Positions 44,715 through 54,285 are shown, counted from the stretch's first letter. The stretch: DNA of 64,000 bases from Prevotellaceae bacterium UBA7017 (GCA_002449535.1 DJWZ01000062.1:16405-80404), one strand, 5' to 3'. The notes: a model not told the origin generated them from the sequence alone. A program made the numbers and translations.

Positions 44715-45448
44715 TCTGGCTTCATGTTAGTATATACCGTTTGTACATCGTCAAATTCTTCGAGTTTCTCCACCATCTTGTCAATGGTTGCGCGCTGTTC
44801 ATCATTAACGTCTTTCAGGTCGTTTGGAATGTAGGTGAATTCACCACCGATGTCCTCAAAACCCTTCTCTTCCAGAAACTTTTGAATCTGTGCGTATGAC
44901 TTTGGGTCGCCATAGACGGAGATTGTTGTCTCGTCCTTCTCCTCGTCATAGTTCTCGTCATACTCGTCATCAACGTTGAAGTCGATGAGTTCCAGAATAA
45001 GGTCGTCCATATCTACGTCATCCTTCTTCTTGAAGGTGAAGACACACTTATGGTCGAAGAGGAAACTCAGAGAACCGGTTGTTCCAAGGTTACCTGAGAA
45101 CTTGTTGAAGACAGAACGTACGTCGGCAACGGTACGTGTGGTATTGTCTGTCAGTGTGTCAACAAATACGGCAATGCCATGAGGACCATATCCCTCGTAT
45201 GTCACCTCCTTGTATTCAGACTGGTCTTTACCCATAGCGTTCTTGATGGCACGCTCGATGTTATCCTTCGGCATGTTCTCACGCTTACAGGTAGCGATGA
45301 TAGAACGCAGTGTAGGGTTTGTGTCTGGATCAGGACCGCCTGCTTTTACTGCAATGGCAATCTGTTTTCCCAAGCGTGTGAACGTCTTTGCCATGTGACC
45401 CCAACGCTTCAGCTTTGTAGCTTTACGATATTCAAATGCTCTTCCCAT
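44711..45448 (-). CDS. YebC/PmpR family protein
   Basis: 245 codons. MGRAFEYRKATKLKRWGHMAKTFTRLGKQI is the Bacteroidetes form of the YebC N-terminus (given here in two parts: MGRAFEYRKATK, then RWGHMAKTFTRLG), followed by YEGYGPHGIAVFVDTLTDN. Family members act as DNA-binding regulators or, as shown more recently, as ribosome-associated factors easing proline-rich translation. Lies between pheT and the GH28-GH105 gene. Confidence 0.93.
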   Translation of the reverse strand: MGRAFEYRKATKLKRWGHMAKTFTRLGKQIAIAVKAGGPDPDTNPTLRSIIATCKRENMPKDNIERAIKNAMGKDQSEYKEVTYEGYGPHGIAVFVDTLTDNTTRTVADVRSVFNKFSGNLGTTGSLSFLFDHKCVFTFKKKDDVDMDDLILELIDFNVDDEYDENYDEEKDETTISVYGDPKSYAQIQKFLEEKGFEDIGGEFTYIPNDLKDVNDEQRATIDKMVEKLEEFDDVQTVYTNMKPE

Positions 45449-45512
45449 TTTGTTGTATTATTTTAATTGTTTTTATTATCTAATAGAACTAATTGGTCCT
45501 ATTGGACCGATT

Positions 45513-47987
45513 TTATCTCAGTTCACAATTCAGTTCCTTCTTCAGGTTCAGAATGAGTTTTGTCATGATTGCCTCTATCTGTCTGTCGTTCATGGTCTTC
45601 TCTGGGTCAGTGAAGACGAAGTTTACGGCATACGACTTCTTTCCTTCAGGCAGGTTCTTGCCCTCATAAACGTCAAACAATTCTACCTTTGTAAGCAGTT
45701 TCTTCTCTGTCTGGCGAGCTATCTTCTCTACCTGTGCAAATTCTATCTTGGAATCCAGCAGCAAAGCAAGGTCGCGTGAAACAGATGGGAACTTAGGAAT
45801 CTCCGTGAAATGTACTTCTGCTTTCTTGACAGCATTTGTTACCTGTGTCCAGTAGATGTCAGCAAAATATACAGGAGCGTCGATAAGCACATTGTTTGCT
45901 TTGTTCATCGACTGCTGCTTGCTTACGATACCCATCTCTACGAATACCTTTCCGCTGCGGTTCTTCAGAGTAAGACCTGTTGAGAAGATGTCGTTGCTGC
46001 TCTTCTCGCATACCAGCATACCATTTGGCATACCGATGCGCTTGAGGATGTTCTCAACATGTGCCTTCAACTCGTAGAAAGAAGAGTCTTCATTCGCATG
46101 TGCCCATGAACCTTCCACTCTCTTACCTGTTATCCAGAGTCCCAGGTGGGTCTCTTCTGAATATGCCTTCATAGGATTCTCGTCATCCCTCTTGTCTTCA
46201 AAGTGCTGGTAGCAGTTACCGAATTCGAAGAATCTGAGGTTTGGCATCTTTCTGTTGGCATTTCTCATGATGCTTTCTAAACCGCCGAAGAGCAATGTCT
46301 GACGCATTACGTTGAGGTCGCTTGACAAAGGATTTACTATCGTTACGAGGTTCTCCTTTGGATATGCTTTCAGTTCGTTATAGTATGCACCCTTGGTGAG
46401 TGAGTTGTTCAGTATTTCGTTGAAGCCGCTGCCTACGAGCTGTTCTGATACCAGGTTCTGCATCTTGTGCCTCTGGTCCTCGAATGCCTTGGTAGTAAGA
46501 CTTGACTTCAGCTGTGTCGGAATCTCTACATTGTTATAACCATAGATGCGCAGTATGTCCTCTACTACGTCGCATGGTCTCTGAACGTCAACCCTGTATG
46601 CAGGAACGGTAATCTGCAGTCCTTCGGCATCCTCGCTGTTTATCTCTATCTCTAAAGATGTCAGGATGTTCTTGATGACATCGTGACCTATCTTCTTGCC
46701 GATGAGGCTGTCAACGTATGAGAAGTCAAGTCTCATGTTAGGATTCTCAATCTTGTTAGGATATTCATCTACTATGTCGCTTGAAATCTTTGCTCCTGCC
46801 AATTCCTTGCATAGCAGTGCAGCCTGCTTCAGGGCGTATATAGTGCCGTTAGGGTCTATGCCTCTCTCAAAACGGAAAGAAGCATCTGTGCTCAAACCGT
46901 GTCTGCGGGCAGATTTTCTTATCCATGTAGGATGGAAGTATGCTGCCTCCAATACTACATTTTTTGTTGTTTCGTATGTGCCGGAACCCTTACCACCGAA
47001 GACACCTGCTATACACATTGGCTCTTCGGCATTGCAGATGGCAAGGTCGTGCTCGCCAAGTGTGTGCTCTTCTCCGTCAAGGGTGATGAACTTCTTGCCA
47101 GCATTCTGGTCTTTAACAATAATCTTGTGACCTGTCACCATGTCTGCATCATAGCAGTGCAGAGGTTGTCCGTATGCCATCATGACGTAGTTTGTGATGT
47201 CAACGATGTTGTTGATGGGACGCAAGCCGATGATGTTCAGTTTGTTCTTCAGCCATTCTGGTGACTCTTTTACCTCGCAGTCGGTAAGGCTTACGCATGT
47301 AAACCTACGGCAAGCTTCCGGGTTCTGTATTTCTACGTCTATTGTCAGGTCGTGATTGTCAACCTTGAAGTCCTTGTCTGATGGTTTGTGAATTGCCGTC
47401 TTGTAACCATTTGAGCACAACCAAGCATACAGGTCGCGGGCTACTCCATAGTGGCTCAAGCCGTCAGCTCTGTTGGCTGTAATGTCAACCTCTATCAGCC
47501 AGTCGCTCTCCAGATTGTAATATTCTGCAGCAGGAGTACCTACTTTTACATCTTCTGGCAATACTATGATGCCGTCGTGGCTGGTGCCGATGCCTATCTC
47601 GTCCTCAGCACATATCATGCCGTTAGACTCTACGCCACGCAGCTTTGATTTCTTAATCTTAAATTCCTTGTCACCATCATACAGCACGCACCCCAGGTCG
47701 GCTACTATCACCTTCTGTCCTGCTGCCACGTTGGGAGCACCACAGACAATCTGTGATGGTTCTTCTCTACCTAAGTCCACGCTGCAAACGTGCATGTGGT
47801 CACTGTCAGGATGAGGCTCGCAAGTGAGAACCTGTCCTATATACAATCCTTTAAGGCCGCCTTTGATGGTTTGTACCTCTTCCAATGCGTCCACCTCCAA
47901 ACCTGTGCTGGTGAGTGCCGCACAAACCTCTTCTGGTGTCAGGTCGAAGTCAACATACTCTTTCAGCCATTTGTATGAAATGTTCAT
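45513..47987 (-). CDS. pheT: phenylalanine--tRNA ligase beta subunit
   Basis: 824 codons. MNISYKWLKEYVD start, tRNA-binding OB domain with VLTCEPHPDSDHMHVCSVD near residue 53, B3/B4 editing domain, B5 domain, the aminoacylation-like core and the C-terminal anticodon-binding FDX-ACB domain (PSVSRDLALLLD). First gene of the minus run toward the protease. pheS is not in the window. Confidence 0.96.
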   Translation of the reverse strand: MNISYKWLKEYVDFDLTPEEVCAALTSTGLEVDALEEVQTIKGGLKGLYIGQVLTCEPHPDSDHMHVCSVDLGREEPSQIVCGAPNVAAGQKVIVADLGCVLYDGDKEFKIKKSKLRGVESNGMICAEDEIGIGTSHDGIIVLPEDVKVGTPAAEYYNLESDWLIEVDITANRADGLSHYGVARDLYAWLCSNGYKTAIHKPSDKDFKVDNHDLTIDVEIQNPEACRRFTCVSLTDCEVKESPEWLKNKLNIIGLRPINNIVDITNYVMMAYGQPLHCYDADMVTGHKIIVKDQNAGKKFITLDGEEHTLGEHDLAICNAEEPMCIAGVFGGKGSGTYETTKNVVLEAAYFHPTWIRKSARRHGLSTDASFRFERGIDPNGTIYALKQAALLCKELAGAKISSDIVDEYPNKIENPNMRLDFSYVDSLIGKKIGHDVIKNILTSLEIEINSEDAEGLQITVPAYRVDVQRPCDVVEDILRIYGYNNVEIPTQLKSSLTTKAFEDQRHKMQNLVSEQLVGSGFNEILNNSLTKGAYYNELKAYPKENLVTIVNPLSSDLNVMRQTLLFGGLESIMRNANRKMPNLRFFEFGNCYQHFEDKRDDENPMKAYSEETHLGLWITGKRVEGSWAHANEDSSFYELKAHVENILKRIGMPNGMLVCEKSSNDIFSTGLTLKNRSGKVFVEMGIVSKQQSMNKANNVLIDAPVYFADIYWTQVTNAVKKAEVHFTEIPKFPSVSRDLALLLDSKIEFAQVEKIARQTEKKLLTKVELFDVYEGKNLPEGKKSYAVNFVFTDPEKTMNDRQIEAIMTKLILNLKKELNCELR

Positions 47988-48069
47988 GTCTTTATAATTG
48001 TTGTGTTATTATATTCAGAAGTCTTGTGTTCCTTATGCCTACGCGTGAGCGCGTAAACAGAAAAGCGGT

Positions 48070-48078
48070 GCAAAGATA
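48070..48078 (-). promoter_or_regulatory. -7 box of pheT
   Basis: TATCTTTGC on the minus strand, about 82 bp before the ATG. The leader contains a TACGCG/CGCGTA hairpin (48055-48040) with a 4-nt loop. Confidence 0.65.
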
Positions 48079-48160
48079 TAAAAAAGTTCTTTAATACACA
48101 AATTTTTTACTACCTTTGACATTTATCCGTAGTATGCAGTACCTAAAAATAGCAAATTAT

Positions 48161-48193
48161 TTTGTTTTTTTACATACTAAATAGTAATTTTGC
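48161..48193 (+). promoter_or_regulatory. promoter of truA
   Basis: TTTG at 48161-48164 and TAATTTTGC at 48185-48193, 20 bp apart; about 78 bp before the ATG. Divergent from pheT. Confidence 0.65.
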
Positions 48194-48270
48194 AGTCGCA
48201 AATCTGCTTATGCAGCTTTGTGTTCGGTACTGCTCTTCTGGGGCAATGAAATAACCTGCAAATTGTTTCT

Positions 48271-49056
48271 ATGAGATATTTCATACATCTGTCCTTTGAC
48301 GGTTCTCGCTATCACGGATGGCAGATACAGCCTAACGGCATAAGTGTTGAGGGCGAATTGGAACGCTACCTCTCTACTCTTTTGTCTGCTCCTGTTGGTG
48401 TAGTTGGGGCAGGTCGCACAGATGCTGGGGTGCATGCTCGTCACATGGTGGCTCATTTTGATGCTCCTGATGGCGCAGGAACTCTTGTGGCAGATACCTC
48501 GCAGCTGGCATACAAGCTGAACAGAATGCTTCCACCAGACATAAGAATCAGCAGTATCGAGGAGGTCGCTGACGATATGCATGCACGTTTCTCTGCCAAG
48601 TGGCGCACATATCATTATTATCTCTCTCTGACACCGACTCCCTTTAATCGTCATTATACGTGGCTTTGCCATTACAACCTCGATTTCCCTCTTATGAATG
48701 AGGCTGCCAACCTGCTGATGCAGTATGATGACTTTGCTTGTTTCTGCAAGAGTCATACCGATGTAAAGACAACTCTCTGTAATGTTGTGCAGGCAGAATG
48801 GATAAAGATACCATCTCACCCCCCAATTGTCAATTGTCAATTGTCAACTGTCAATTGTCCTGATTGGGTGTTTGTTATCAAGGCAAACCGCTTCTTGCGA
48901 AACATGGTGCGTGCAGTTGTCGGAACCCTCGTTGAGGTAGGACGCCACCGTATGTCCCTTGAGCAGTTCCGCTCAGTCATAGAGGGCAAAAGCCGTTGCC
49001 AGGCAGGCGAATCAATGCCCGGAAATGCTTTGTTCCTTGAGAAGATTGAGTATTAG
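48271..49056 (+). CDS. truA: tRNA pseudouridine(38-40) synthase
   Basis: 261 codons. Catalytic Asp in GAGRTDAGVHARHMVAHFD near residue 53, SAKWRTYHYYLS, FACFCKSHTDVKTT and ANRFLRNMVRAVVGTLVEVGR are all conserved. About 12 codons from a TCAATTG heptad run (residues about 185-196) are inserted in the beta-hairpin just before the NRFLRNMVR block, apparently tolerated. Confidence 0.95.
   Translation: MRYFIHLSFDGSRYHGWQIQPNGISVEGELERYLSTLLSAPVGVVGAGRTDAGVHARHMVAHFDAPDGAGTLVADTSQLAYKLNRMLPPDIRISSIEEVADDMHARFSAKWRTYHYYLSLTPTPFNRHYTWLCHYNLDFPLMNEAANLLMQYDDFACFCKSHTDVKTTLCNVVQAEWIKIPSHPPIVNCQLSTVNCPDWVFVIKANRFLRNMVRAVVGTLVEVGRHRMSLEQFRSVIEGKSRCQAGESMPGNALFLEKIEY
48824..48858. repeat. heptad repeat (TCAATTG) inside truA
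   Basis: Five tandem 7-bp units (four TCAATTG-type, one TCAACTG). Each TCAATTG contains the palindrome CAATTG. In frame and without stop on the coding strand. Confidence 0.85.
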
Positions 49057-49095
49057 TTTTAAGTGAAAAGTGAAGAATGTTGTGTCCTTTGACCT

Positions 49096-50043
49096 TTAAG
49101 CGTTCGCTTTTCTGTATTTATATAGCTGATAGGTGTTTACCAGATTGTGCCAGATGGAGTAAAAGCCGCCTGCTGTGGCGCTGATGGGTGACAGGAAGGT
49201 GTATCCTAACCAAATGGCGAAGATGGTGTTCTTCTGTCCCAAAGCCTGTCCGCCTTCCAGTCGGCATCCGTAGTGCTCTCCGATAGTCTTTCCCAGCCAG
49301 AATTGCAGCAGGCATCCTGCAAGCGATACTCCGGCAATACCAAGCATCTCGGCAATGCTGATGCTGCTGTTGTAAAGTGCTCTTACGGTAACAGCTATCG
49401 CCAATGATAATGCCACTGTCCACATATGGAATGCCAAATCCTTTTGGCTAAGTATCATGTTGAGCAGTTTCGGAAAGAAAAGCCTTACCCCCCATGCGGC
49501 AAACAATGGCGCCAGCAATAGCGGGAATACATGTCTCAATATCAGCAACAGGGTAGGCAGAAATGCCATTCCGTGACGTGCAGAGGCAAGGGGCAGGAAG
49601 ACGGGTATAATCATCGCTGTCACGATACATATCAGTATGGTGTATGTCGTCGTCAGTCCTGCATCACCTCTCAACTTTGATGTCACTACGGCGCATGCCG
49701 TTGCGGTGGGACATATCATTACCAGCAGGAATGTCTCTGCCATCAGGCGGTATTCCGTCTGCGGAAAGAGGTAAAGTACAATGCATGTCAGTATGAAGAA
49801 TACGGATTGTATCATTATCAGCCACAGGTGTACCATCTTTGGCTTCAGCGCCGATGGCGGCACCTTGCAGAATGTAACGAATAGCATGCAGAAAAGCAGT
49901 GCAGGCTGCAGTATCTCTATTCCCTGTACTATGTCTCTTTTTATGTCTGTATCCAAGGGCAGTTCCCTGCCTATGATATATCCTAACGCCCCAATCGTCA
50001 TCGATATGGGCAACGCCCAGTTTTTTATAAAGCGGAGTAACAT
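49096..50043 (-). CDS. BASS-family (bile acid:sodium symporter-like) transporter
   Basis: 315 codons from the ATG at 50043; the longer frame to 50157 runs through the end of the upstream gene. Nine to ten hydrophobic segments. CPTATACAVVTSKLRGDAGL near residue 113 and EGGQALGQKNTIFAIWLG near 265 correspond to the two discontinuous-helix motifs of the BASS fold. The substrate is unknown; members move organic anions with sodium. Overlaps the kinase-RapZ gene by 19 bp. Confidence 0.8.
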   Translation of the reverse strand: MLLRFIKNWALPISMTIGALGYIIGRELPLDTDIKRDIVQGIEILQPALLFCMLFVTFCKVPPSALKPKMVHLWLIMIQSVFFILTCIVLYLFPQTEYRLMAETFLLVMICPTATACAVVTSKLRGDAGLTTTYTILICIVTAMIIPVFLPLASARHGMAFLPTLLLILRHVFPLLLAPLFAAWGVRLFFPKLLNMILSQKDLAFHMWTVALSLAIAVTVRALYNSSISIAEMLGIAGVSLAGCLLQFWLGKTIGEHYGCRLEGGQALGQKNTIFAIWLGYTFLSPISATAGGFYSIWHNLVNTYQLYKYRKANA

Positions 50044-51512
50044 TTCTTTATGCCTTGTTCTCTGTGTTCTACATGCACCTCGATGCCGTATTTCTCGTGT
50101 ATGTGTTCTGCCAAATGCTGTGCAGAATAGACACTTCTGTGCTGTCCTCCTGTGCATCCGAAGGAGAACATCAGGCTCGTAAAACCTCTCTTCATATATC
50201 TCTCCACATGGGCATCTGCCAACTTATAGACACTCTCTAAGAATGTCAGTATTTCTCCGTCGTCTTCCAAGAAGCGTATCACGGGTTCGTCTAGTCCTGT
50301 CAGTTTCTTGTACGGCTCATAGCGTCCCGGATTGTGGGTAGAACGGCAGTCAAAAACATACCCGCCGCCGTTGCCAGAGGGGTCTTCTGGAATGCCTTTG
50401 TGGTATGAGAAGGAATAGACCCTCACCACCAACGGTCCCTTTCCGTCATATTTTGATACTGTTGGCTTACCATCATTATGCACCTTTGGCTTTGGTGCAA
50501 ACTGCGGCAGTTCTGTCAGTTCTTTCAGTATGGTGACAAGATAAGGGTAGGGGAAGTCATTCTTTGCCAGTAAGTCCCTGAGGTTTTGTATGGCGAAGGG
50601 AATGCTTTCTATGAAGTGTGCCTTGCGTTCAAAATATCCCCTGAATCCGTATGCCCCCAATACCTGCATGGTGCGGAAGAGAACAAACAATTGCAGTTTT
50701 TCGTTGAATGCCCTGAACGACGGTACTTCGGTATATTGCTTCAGGGCGTCGTAGTACTCCCTTATGAGTTCTTTTCTAAGGCTGTCCGAATAGCGTGCTG
50801 CTGCCTGCCACAGGAATGATGCCACGTCATAATAATACGGTCCTCGTCTGCCCCCTTGGAAGTCTATGAAGTATGGCTTTCCTTTTGCGTCGAGCATTAC
50901 GTTGCGGGCTTGGAAGTCCCTGTATAGGAATGCTTCCGTAGGTGTCGTGGTGCTTGCTTCAAGGTCTTTTGCTAAAAGGCGGAAGTTTGCCTCCAGTTTT
51001 AGCTCGTGGAAGTCGGGTAGGGTTTCTTTCAGGAAGCAATACTTGAAATAGTTCAGGTCGAAGAGTATTCCCTCCTGATCGAATGCCGGTTGTGGATAGC
51101 ATACCGAGAAGTCCAGTCCTCGTGCTCCTCTTATCTGTACGTTAGGCAGTTCTCTGATGGTTCGTCTGAGCAGTTCCTTCTCCTTTACGTTATAGCGTCC
51201 TCCTGCATCGCGTCCTCCCTTAATGGCGTCATATAGCGACAGGGTGCCGAGGTCGTTCTGTATGTATCTCAGTTCGTCTTCGCTCTCTGCCAACACCTTA
51301 GGCACGGGGAGCTTGCGTTTTGTAAAATGTTTTGCCAATGACAGGAAGGCGTGGTTCTCATCCTTAGATGTCCCCACACAGCCGATGTATGTCTTTCCGT
51401 TTTCGTCGGTTATCCTGTAATATTCTCTATTACTGCCGGCTCCTGGCAGTCTTTCCATCTTTACCGGTTCTGTGCCGTGCCAGGCGGTATATAGCTCTCT
51501 TAGTTTTTGCAT
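50025..51512 (-). CDS. APH-type sugar kinase fused to RapZ C-terminal domain
   Basis: 495 codons. Residues about 1-330: aminoglycoside-phosphotransferase fold with LPGAGSNREYYRI, the catalytic LYRDFQARNVML and FIDFQGGRRGPYYYDVASFL, closest in style to AmgK-type cell-wall sugar kinases. Residues about 355-495: RapZ C-terminal domain with YSFSYHKGIP, VFDCRSTHNPGRYEPYKKLTGLDEPV (in two parts in the protein) and the phosphate-binding FGCTGGQHRSV. RapZ-C binds glucosamine-6-phosphate in enterobacteria. The fusion suggests a kinase tuned to amino-sugar supply. Overlaps the thioesterase gene by 13 bp. Confidence 0.85.
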   Translation of the reverse strand: MQKLRELYTAWHGTEPVKMERLPGAGSNREYYRITDENGKTYIGCVGTSKDENHAFLSLAKHFTKRKLPVPKVLAESEDELRYIQNDLGTLSLYDAIKGGRDAGGRYNVKEKELLRRTIRELPNVQIRGARGLDFSVCYPQPAFDQEGILFDLNYFKYCFLKETLPDFHELKLEANFRLLAKDLEASTTTPTEAFLYRDFQARNVMLDAKGKPYFIDFQGGRRGPYYYDVASFLWQAAARYSDSLRKELIREYYDALKQYTEVPSFRAFNEKLQLFVLFRTMQVLGAYGFRGYFERKAHFIESIPFAIQNLRDLLAKNDFPYPYLVTILKELTELPQFAPKPKVHNDGKPTVSKYDGKGPLVVRVYSFSYHKGIPEDPSGNGGGYVFDCRSTHNPGRYEPYKKLTGLDEPVIRFLEDDGEILTFLESVYKLADAHVERYMKRGFTSLMFSFGCTGGQHRSVYSAQHLAEHIHEKYGIEVHVEHREQGIKKCYSAL

Positions 51513-51895
51513 AGTGCTTGCATTAAAATGTCAGTGTCTCCCAGTTTTCCGTTTATCAGGCATACAGCCTCTACCTTCGCTTTCAGGCATAGAGTATTGT
51601 CGGGTATTCGGTAGATGTTTTGCAGGAAGATATATCTCAGTCCCTCCTTTACCATGTTTATGCGAACTGCATATTCGTCGCGTGAGCGGAGGGGCACCTT
51701 GAAGCGCATTTCTATCTTTGCCACTACGCAGTCGATGCCCTGCTCATGCAGTTCAGCAAAACTGATGCCGTTGGCAAGCAGGAATTCATGTCGAGCATGC
51801 TCTGTATAATGTTGGTAGTTGGCATTATTCACAATGCCCTGCAGGTCGCATTCATAATCGCGTACCTTGTCCCTATGTTCAAATAAATATTCCAT
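51500..51895 (-). CDS. acyl-CoA thioesterase (4HBT/YbgC hotdog)
   Basis: 131 codons. Single hotdog domain with VRDYECDLQGIVNNANYQHYTEHAR (catalytic Asp in the D-x-x-GIVNNANY core) near residues 11-35. Members hydrolyse short-chain or hydroxybenzoyl acyl-CoA or act near the Tol-Pal complex. First gene of the run to the kinase-RapZ and BASS genes. Confidence 0.9.
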   Translation of the reverse strand: MEYLFEHRDKVRDYECDLQGIVNNANYQHYTEHARHEFLLANGISFAELHEQGIDCVVAKIEMRFKVPLRSRDEYAVRINMVKEGLRYIFLQNIYRIPDNTLCLKAKVEAVCLINGKLGDTDILMQALCKN

Positions 51896-51902
51896 AAACG
51901 CC

Positions 51903-51911
51903 GCGAAATTA
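51903..51911 (-). promoter_or_regulatory. -7 box variant of thioesterase gene
   Basis: TAATTTCGC on the minus strand, 7 bp before the ATG; a TTCG variant. Nearly leaderless. Confidence 0.45.
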
Positions 51912-52003
51912 CAAAAAAAAACTCATTGCAACAAGAAAAATAAAATATATTTGATTTTTTTGCCTTAAAGCGACATCACACGTAATGGTCATAATATATA
52001 ATA

Positions 52004-52011
52004 GCTAATTT
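52004..52011 (+). promoter_or_regulatory. -7 box of GH3 gene
   Basis: TAATTTTG, placing the start of transcription near 52018. It rules out the in-frame ATG at 52015 and supports the ATG at 52063. Confidence 0.6.
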
Positions 52012-52062
52012 TGTATGCGAAAAGGAAAATCACATTATTTGTTAACAAAAAGTCATTACTAT

Positions 52063-54285
52063 ATGAAAATATGGTGTATCTTTGCATCGCTAATGATGAC
52101 AGTTATGACCCTCAATGCACAAGTTTACCTCGACCCTCAGGCGCCTGTTGAAGAACGTGTGAAGGACGCTCTCGGTCGCATGACTCTTCATGAAAAGATA
52201 AAGGTGCTCCATGCACAGAGTAAGTTCACCTCTGCCGGCGTTCCGCGTCTGGGCATCCGTCAGCTCAATATGGACGACGGTCCTCATGGTGTCCGTGAAG
52301 AACTGGTGTGGGACGAGTGGAAGGCTGCAGGATGGACCAATGACTACTGCGTTGCCTTCCCTTCGCTGACGTGTCTTGCCGCCACGTGGAACCGTGACCT
52401 CTCACGCCTTTATGGCAGCAGCATCAGCGAAGAGTTTGCCTATCGCGGCAAGGATGTAATGCTTGGTCCAGGTGTCAATATTGCCCGCACTCCTCTCAAC
52501 GGACGTGCCTTTGAATATATGGGCGAAGACCCCCTGCTGGCAGGCGAGATGGTGGTGCCTTATATTCAGGCGGTGCAGGCAAACGGTGTGGCATGCTGCC
52601 TGAAGCATTTTGTACTCAACGACCAGGAGACAGACCGTTTCTCGGTGAATGTGAACGTCTCCGAGCGTGCCATGCGTGAGATATATCTTGCACCCTTCCG
52701 GCGTGCCGTTGAGAAAGCACATGTGTATTCTATCATGGGCAGCTATAACCTGTGGAAGAACATCCATTGCAGCCAGAATGACGAACTGCTCAATGGCATC
52801 CTGAAGAAAGAGTGGCAGTGGGACGGTTGTCTCGTCAGCGATTGGGATGCGGTAACAGACTCTTGGCAGGCTGCTACGGGAGGTCTTGATATCGAGATGG
52901 GTACAACATGCAACGGCAATATCAGGGGAGATAAATTCACCTTCGATGACTATCATCTTGGCAACGATTTCGAGAAGCTCGTACAAGAGGGAAAGGTGCC
53001 CATGTCAGTCCTCGACGAGAAGGTCAGCCGTGTTCTGCGTCTTATCTTCCGTACGGTGATGAATCCTAATAAGATAACTGGAAACATGTGCTCCGAGGCA
53101 CATTATGACGCTTGCCGTCAGATAGGGGAGGAGGGCATCGTGCTGCTGCAAAACAATAAACGTGGCAAAGCCCCCTTGCTGCCTATTGATTTCTCAAAGT
53201 ATAAGAACATCCTCGTCGTAGGCGAGAATGCCACCCGTTCACTCACACTCGGCGGTGGCTCATCCGAACTGAAAACCCTCCGCGACATTTCACCGCTCGA
53301 AGCTTTGCAAACAGCTGTGGCGGCAGCAAACTCTCACCTCTCACCTGTCACCTGTCAACTATCATACGCTCAAGGCTACTCCTCCGGCAAGGCTCTTTAT
53401 GACAAGGTGGATGTTGTTGATCCTGCTGAAAGCAAGCGTTTGAAAGATGAGGCTCTTGCAAAGGCTGCCGATGCTGACCTTATAATATATATAGGCGGCA
53501 TGAACAAAAACCATCGTCAAGACTGCGAGAATGGTGACCGCGAAGGCTATGACCTCTCCTTCGGACAGAACGAGCTTATCAGTGAGCTGGCAGACATCAA
53601 TCCCAATATCGTTGTCGTCACCTTTGGCGGCAATCCTTACGCTACCCCGTGGCTCTCCAAGGTGCCAGCCCTCGTACACTGCTGGTATCTCGGCAGCGAA
53701 GCCGGTACAGCCCTCGTCAATGTGCTCAGCGGAAAGGTATGCCCAAGCGGCAGGCTCCCCATTACCTTTGCACGAAAGTATGAGGACTATCCATACGTAA
53801 AATATGGCAAGGAAGCCTATCCGGGTGTCGATAGGCAGGTATATTACAAGGAAGATGTCTTTGTAGGCTATCGTGGTTTTGAGAAAGACAAAAAGACCCC
53901 TATTTTCCCCTTCGGATTCGGACTCAGCTATACCACCTTCTCATACAAGGACGTGAAGGTAGAGAAATATGATGCCGGCAATATCTCCGTCGATGTCACC
54001 GTCACCAATACCGGCAAGTGTGCAGGCAAGGACGTGGTGCAGGTATATGTCTCTGCTCCAGGCAATAAGGAAATGCAAAAGCCCCTCAAGGAACTCAAGG
54101 CATTTGCTAAGACCGACCTCCTGCAACCCCGTCAGCAGCAGACCCTTCACATGACAATCACTCCGCAAGACCTTGCCTCATGGAATGAAGCCACCCACCA
54201 GTGGCAAACCGATAGAGGTGACTACACCATCCATATCGGCAACAGCAGTGCCAACATTGTGAAAAAGAGTTTGTTTAGCTATTAG
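52063..54285 (+). CDS. GH3 family beta-glycosidase
   Basis: 740 codons from the ATG at 52063. Signal peptide (cut after LNAQ), (beta/alpha)8 domain with RTPLNGRAFEYMGEDP and CLKHFVLNDQETDRF, nucleophile Asp in LVSDWDAVTDSW near residue 265, the alpha/beta sandwich domain, and a C-terminal FnIII-like domain (VTVTNTGKCAGKDVVQVYVS). Releases terminal beta-linked glucose or xylose. A TCACCTG heptad run (residues about 424-434) is inserted in a surface loop of the second domain. Confidence 0.93.
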   Translation: MKIWCIFASLMMTVMTLNAQVYLDPQAPVEERVKDALGRMTLHEKIKVLHAQSKFTSAGVPRLGIRQLNMDDGPHGVREELVWDEWKAAGWTNDYCVAFPSLTCLAATWNRDLSRLYGSSISEEFAYRGKDVMLGPGVNIARTPLNGRAFEYMGEDPLLAGEMVVPYIQAVQANGVACCLKHFVLNDQETDRFSVNVNVSERAMREIYLAPFRRAVEKAHVYSIMGSYNLWKNIHCSQNDELLNGILKKEWQWDGCLVSDWDAVTDSWQAATGGLDIEMGTTCNGNIRGDKFTFDDYHLGNDFEKLVQEGKVPMSVLDEKVSRVLRLIFRTVMNPNKITGNMCSEAHYDACRQIGEEGIVLLQNNKRGKAPLLPIDFSKYKNILVVGENATRSLTLGGGSSELKTLRDISPLEALQTAVAAANSHLSPVTCQLSYAQGYSSGKALYDKVDVVDPAESKRLKDEALAKAADADLIIYIGGMNKNHRQDCENGDREGYDLSFGQNELISELADINPNIVVVTFGGNPYATPWLSKVPALVHCWYLGSEAGTALVNVLSGKVCPSGRLPITFARKYEDYPYVKYGKEAYPGVDRQVYYKEDVFVGYRGFEKDKKTPIFPFGFGLSYTTFSYKDVKVEKYDAGNISVDVTVTNTGKCAGKDVVQVYVSAPGNKEMQKPLKELKAFAKTDLLQPRQQQTLHMTITPQDLASWNEATHQWQTDRGDYTIHIGNSSANIVKKSLFSY
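53334..53364. repeat. heptad repeat (TCACCTG) inside GH3 gene
   Basis: Four tandem 7-bp units (TCACCTC, TCACCTG, TCACCTG, TCAACTA), in frame. Confidence 0.8.

Noticed and set aside
48208..48840. 210-codon minus-strand frame
   Set aside because: Antisense to truA, whose catalytic motifs are intact; it also crosses the truA promoter region.
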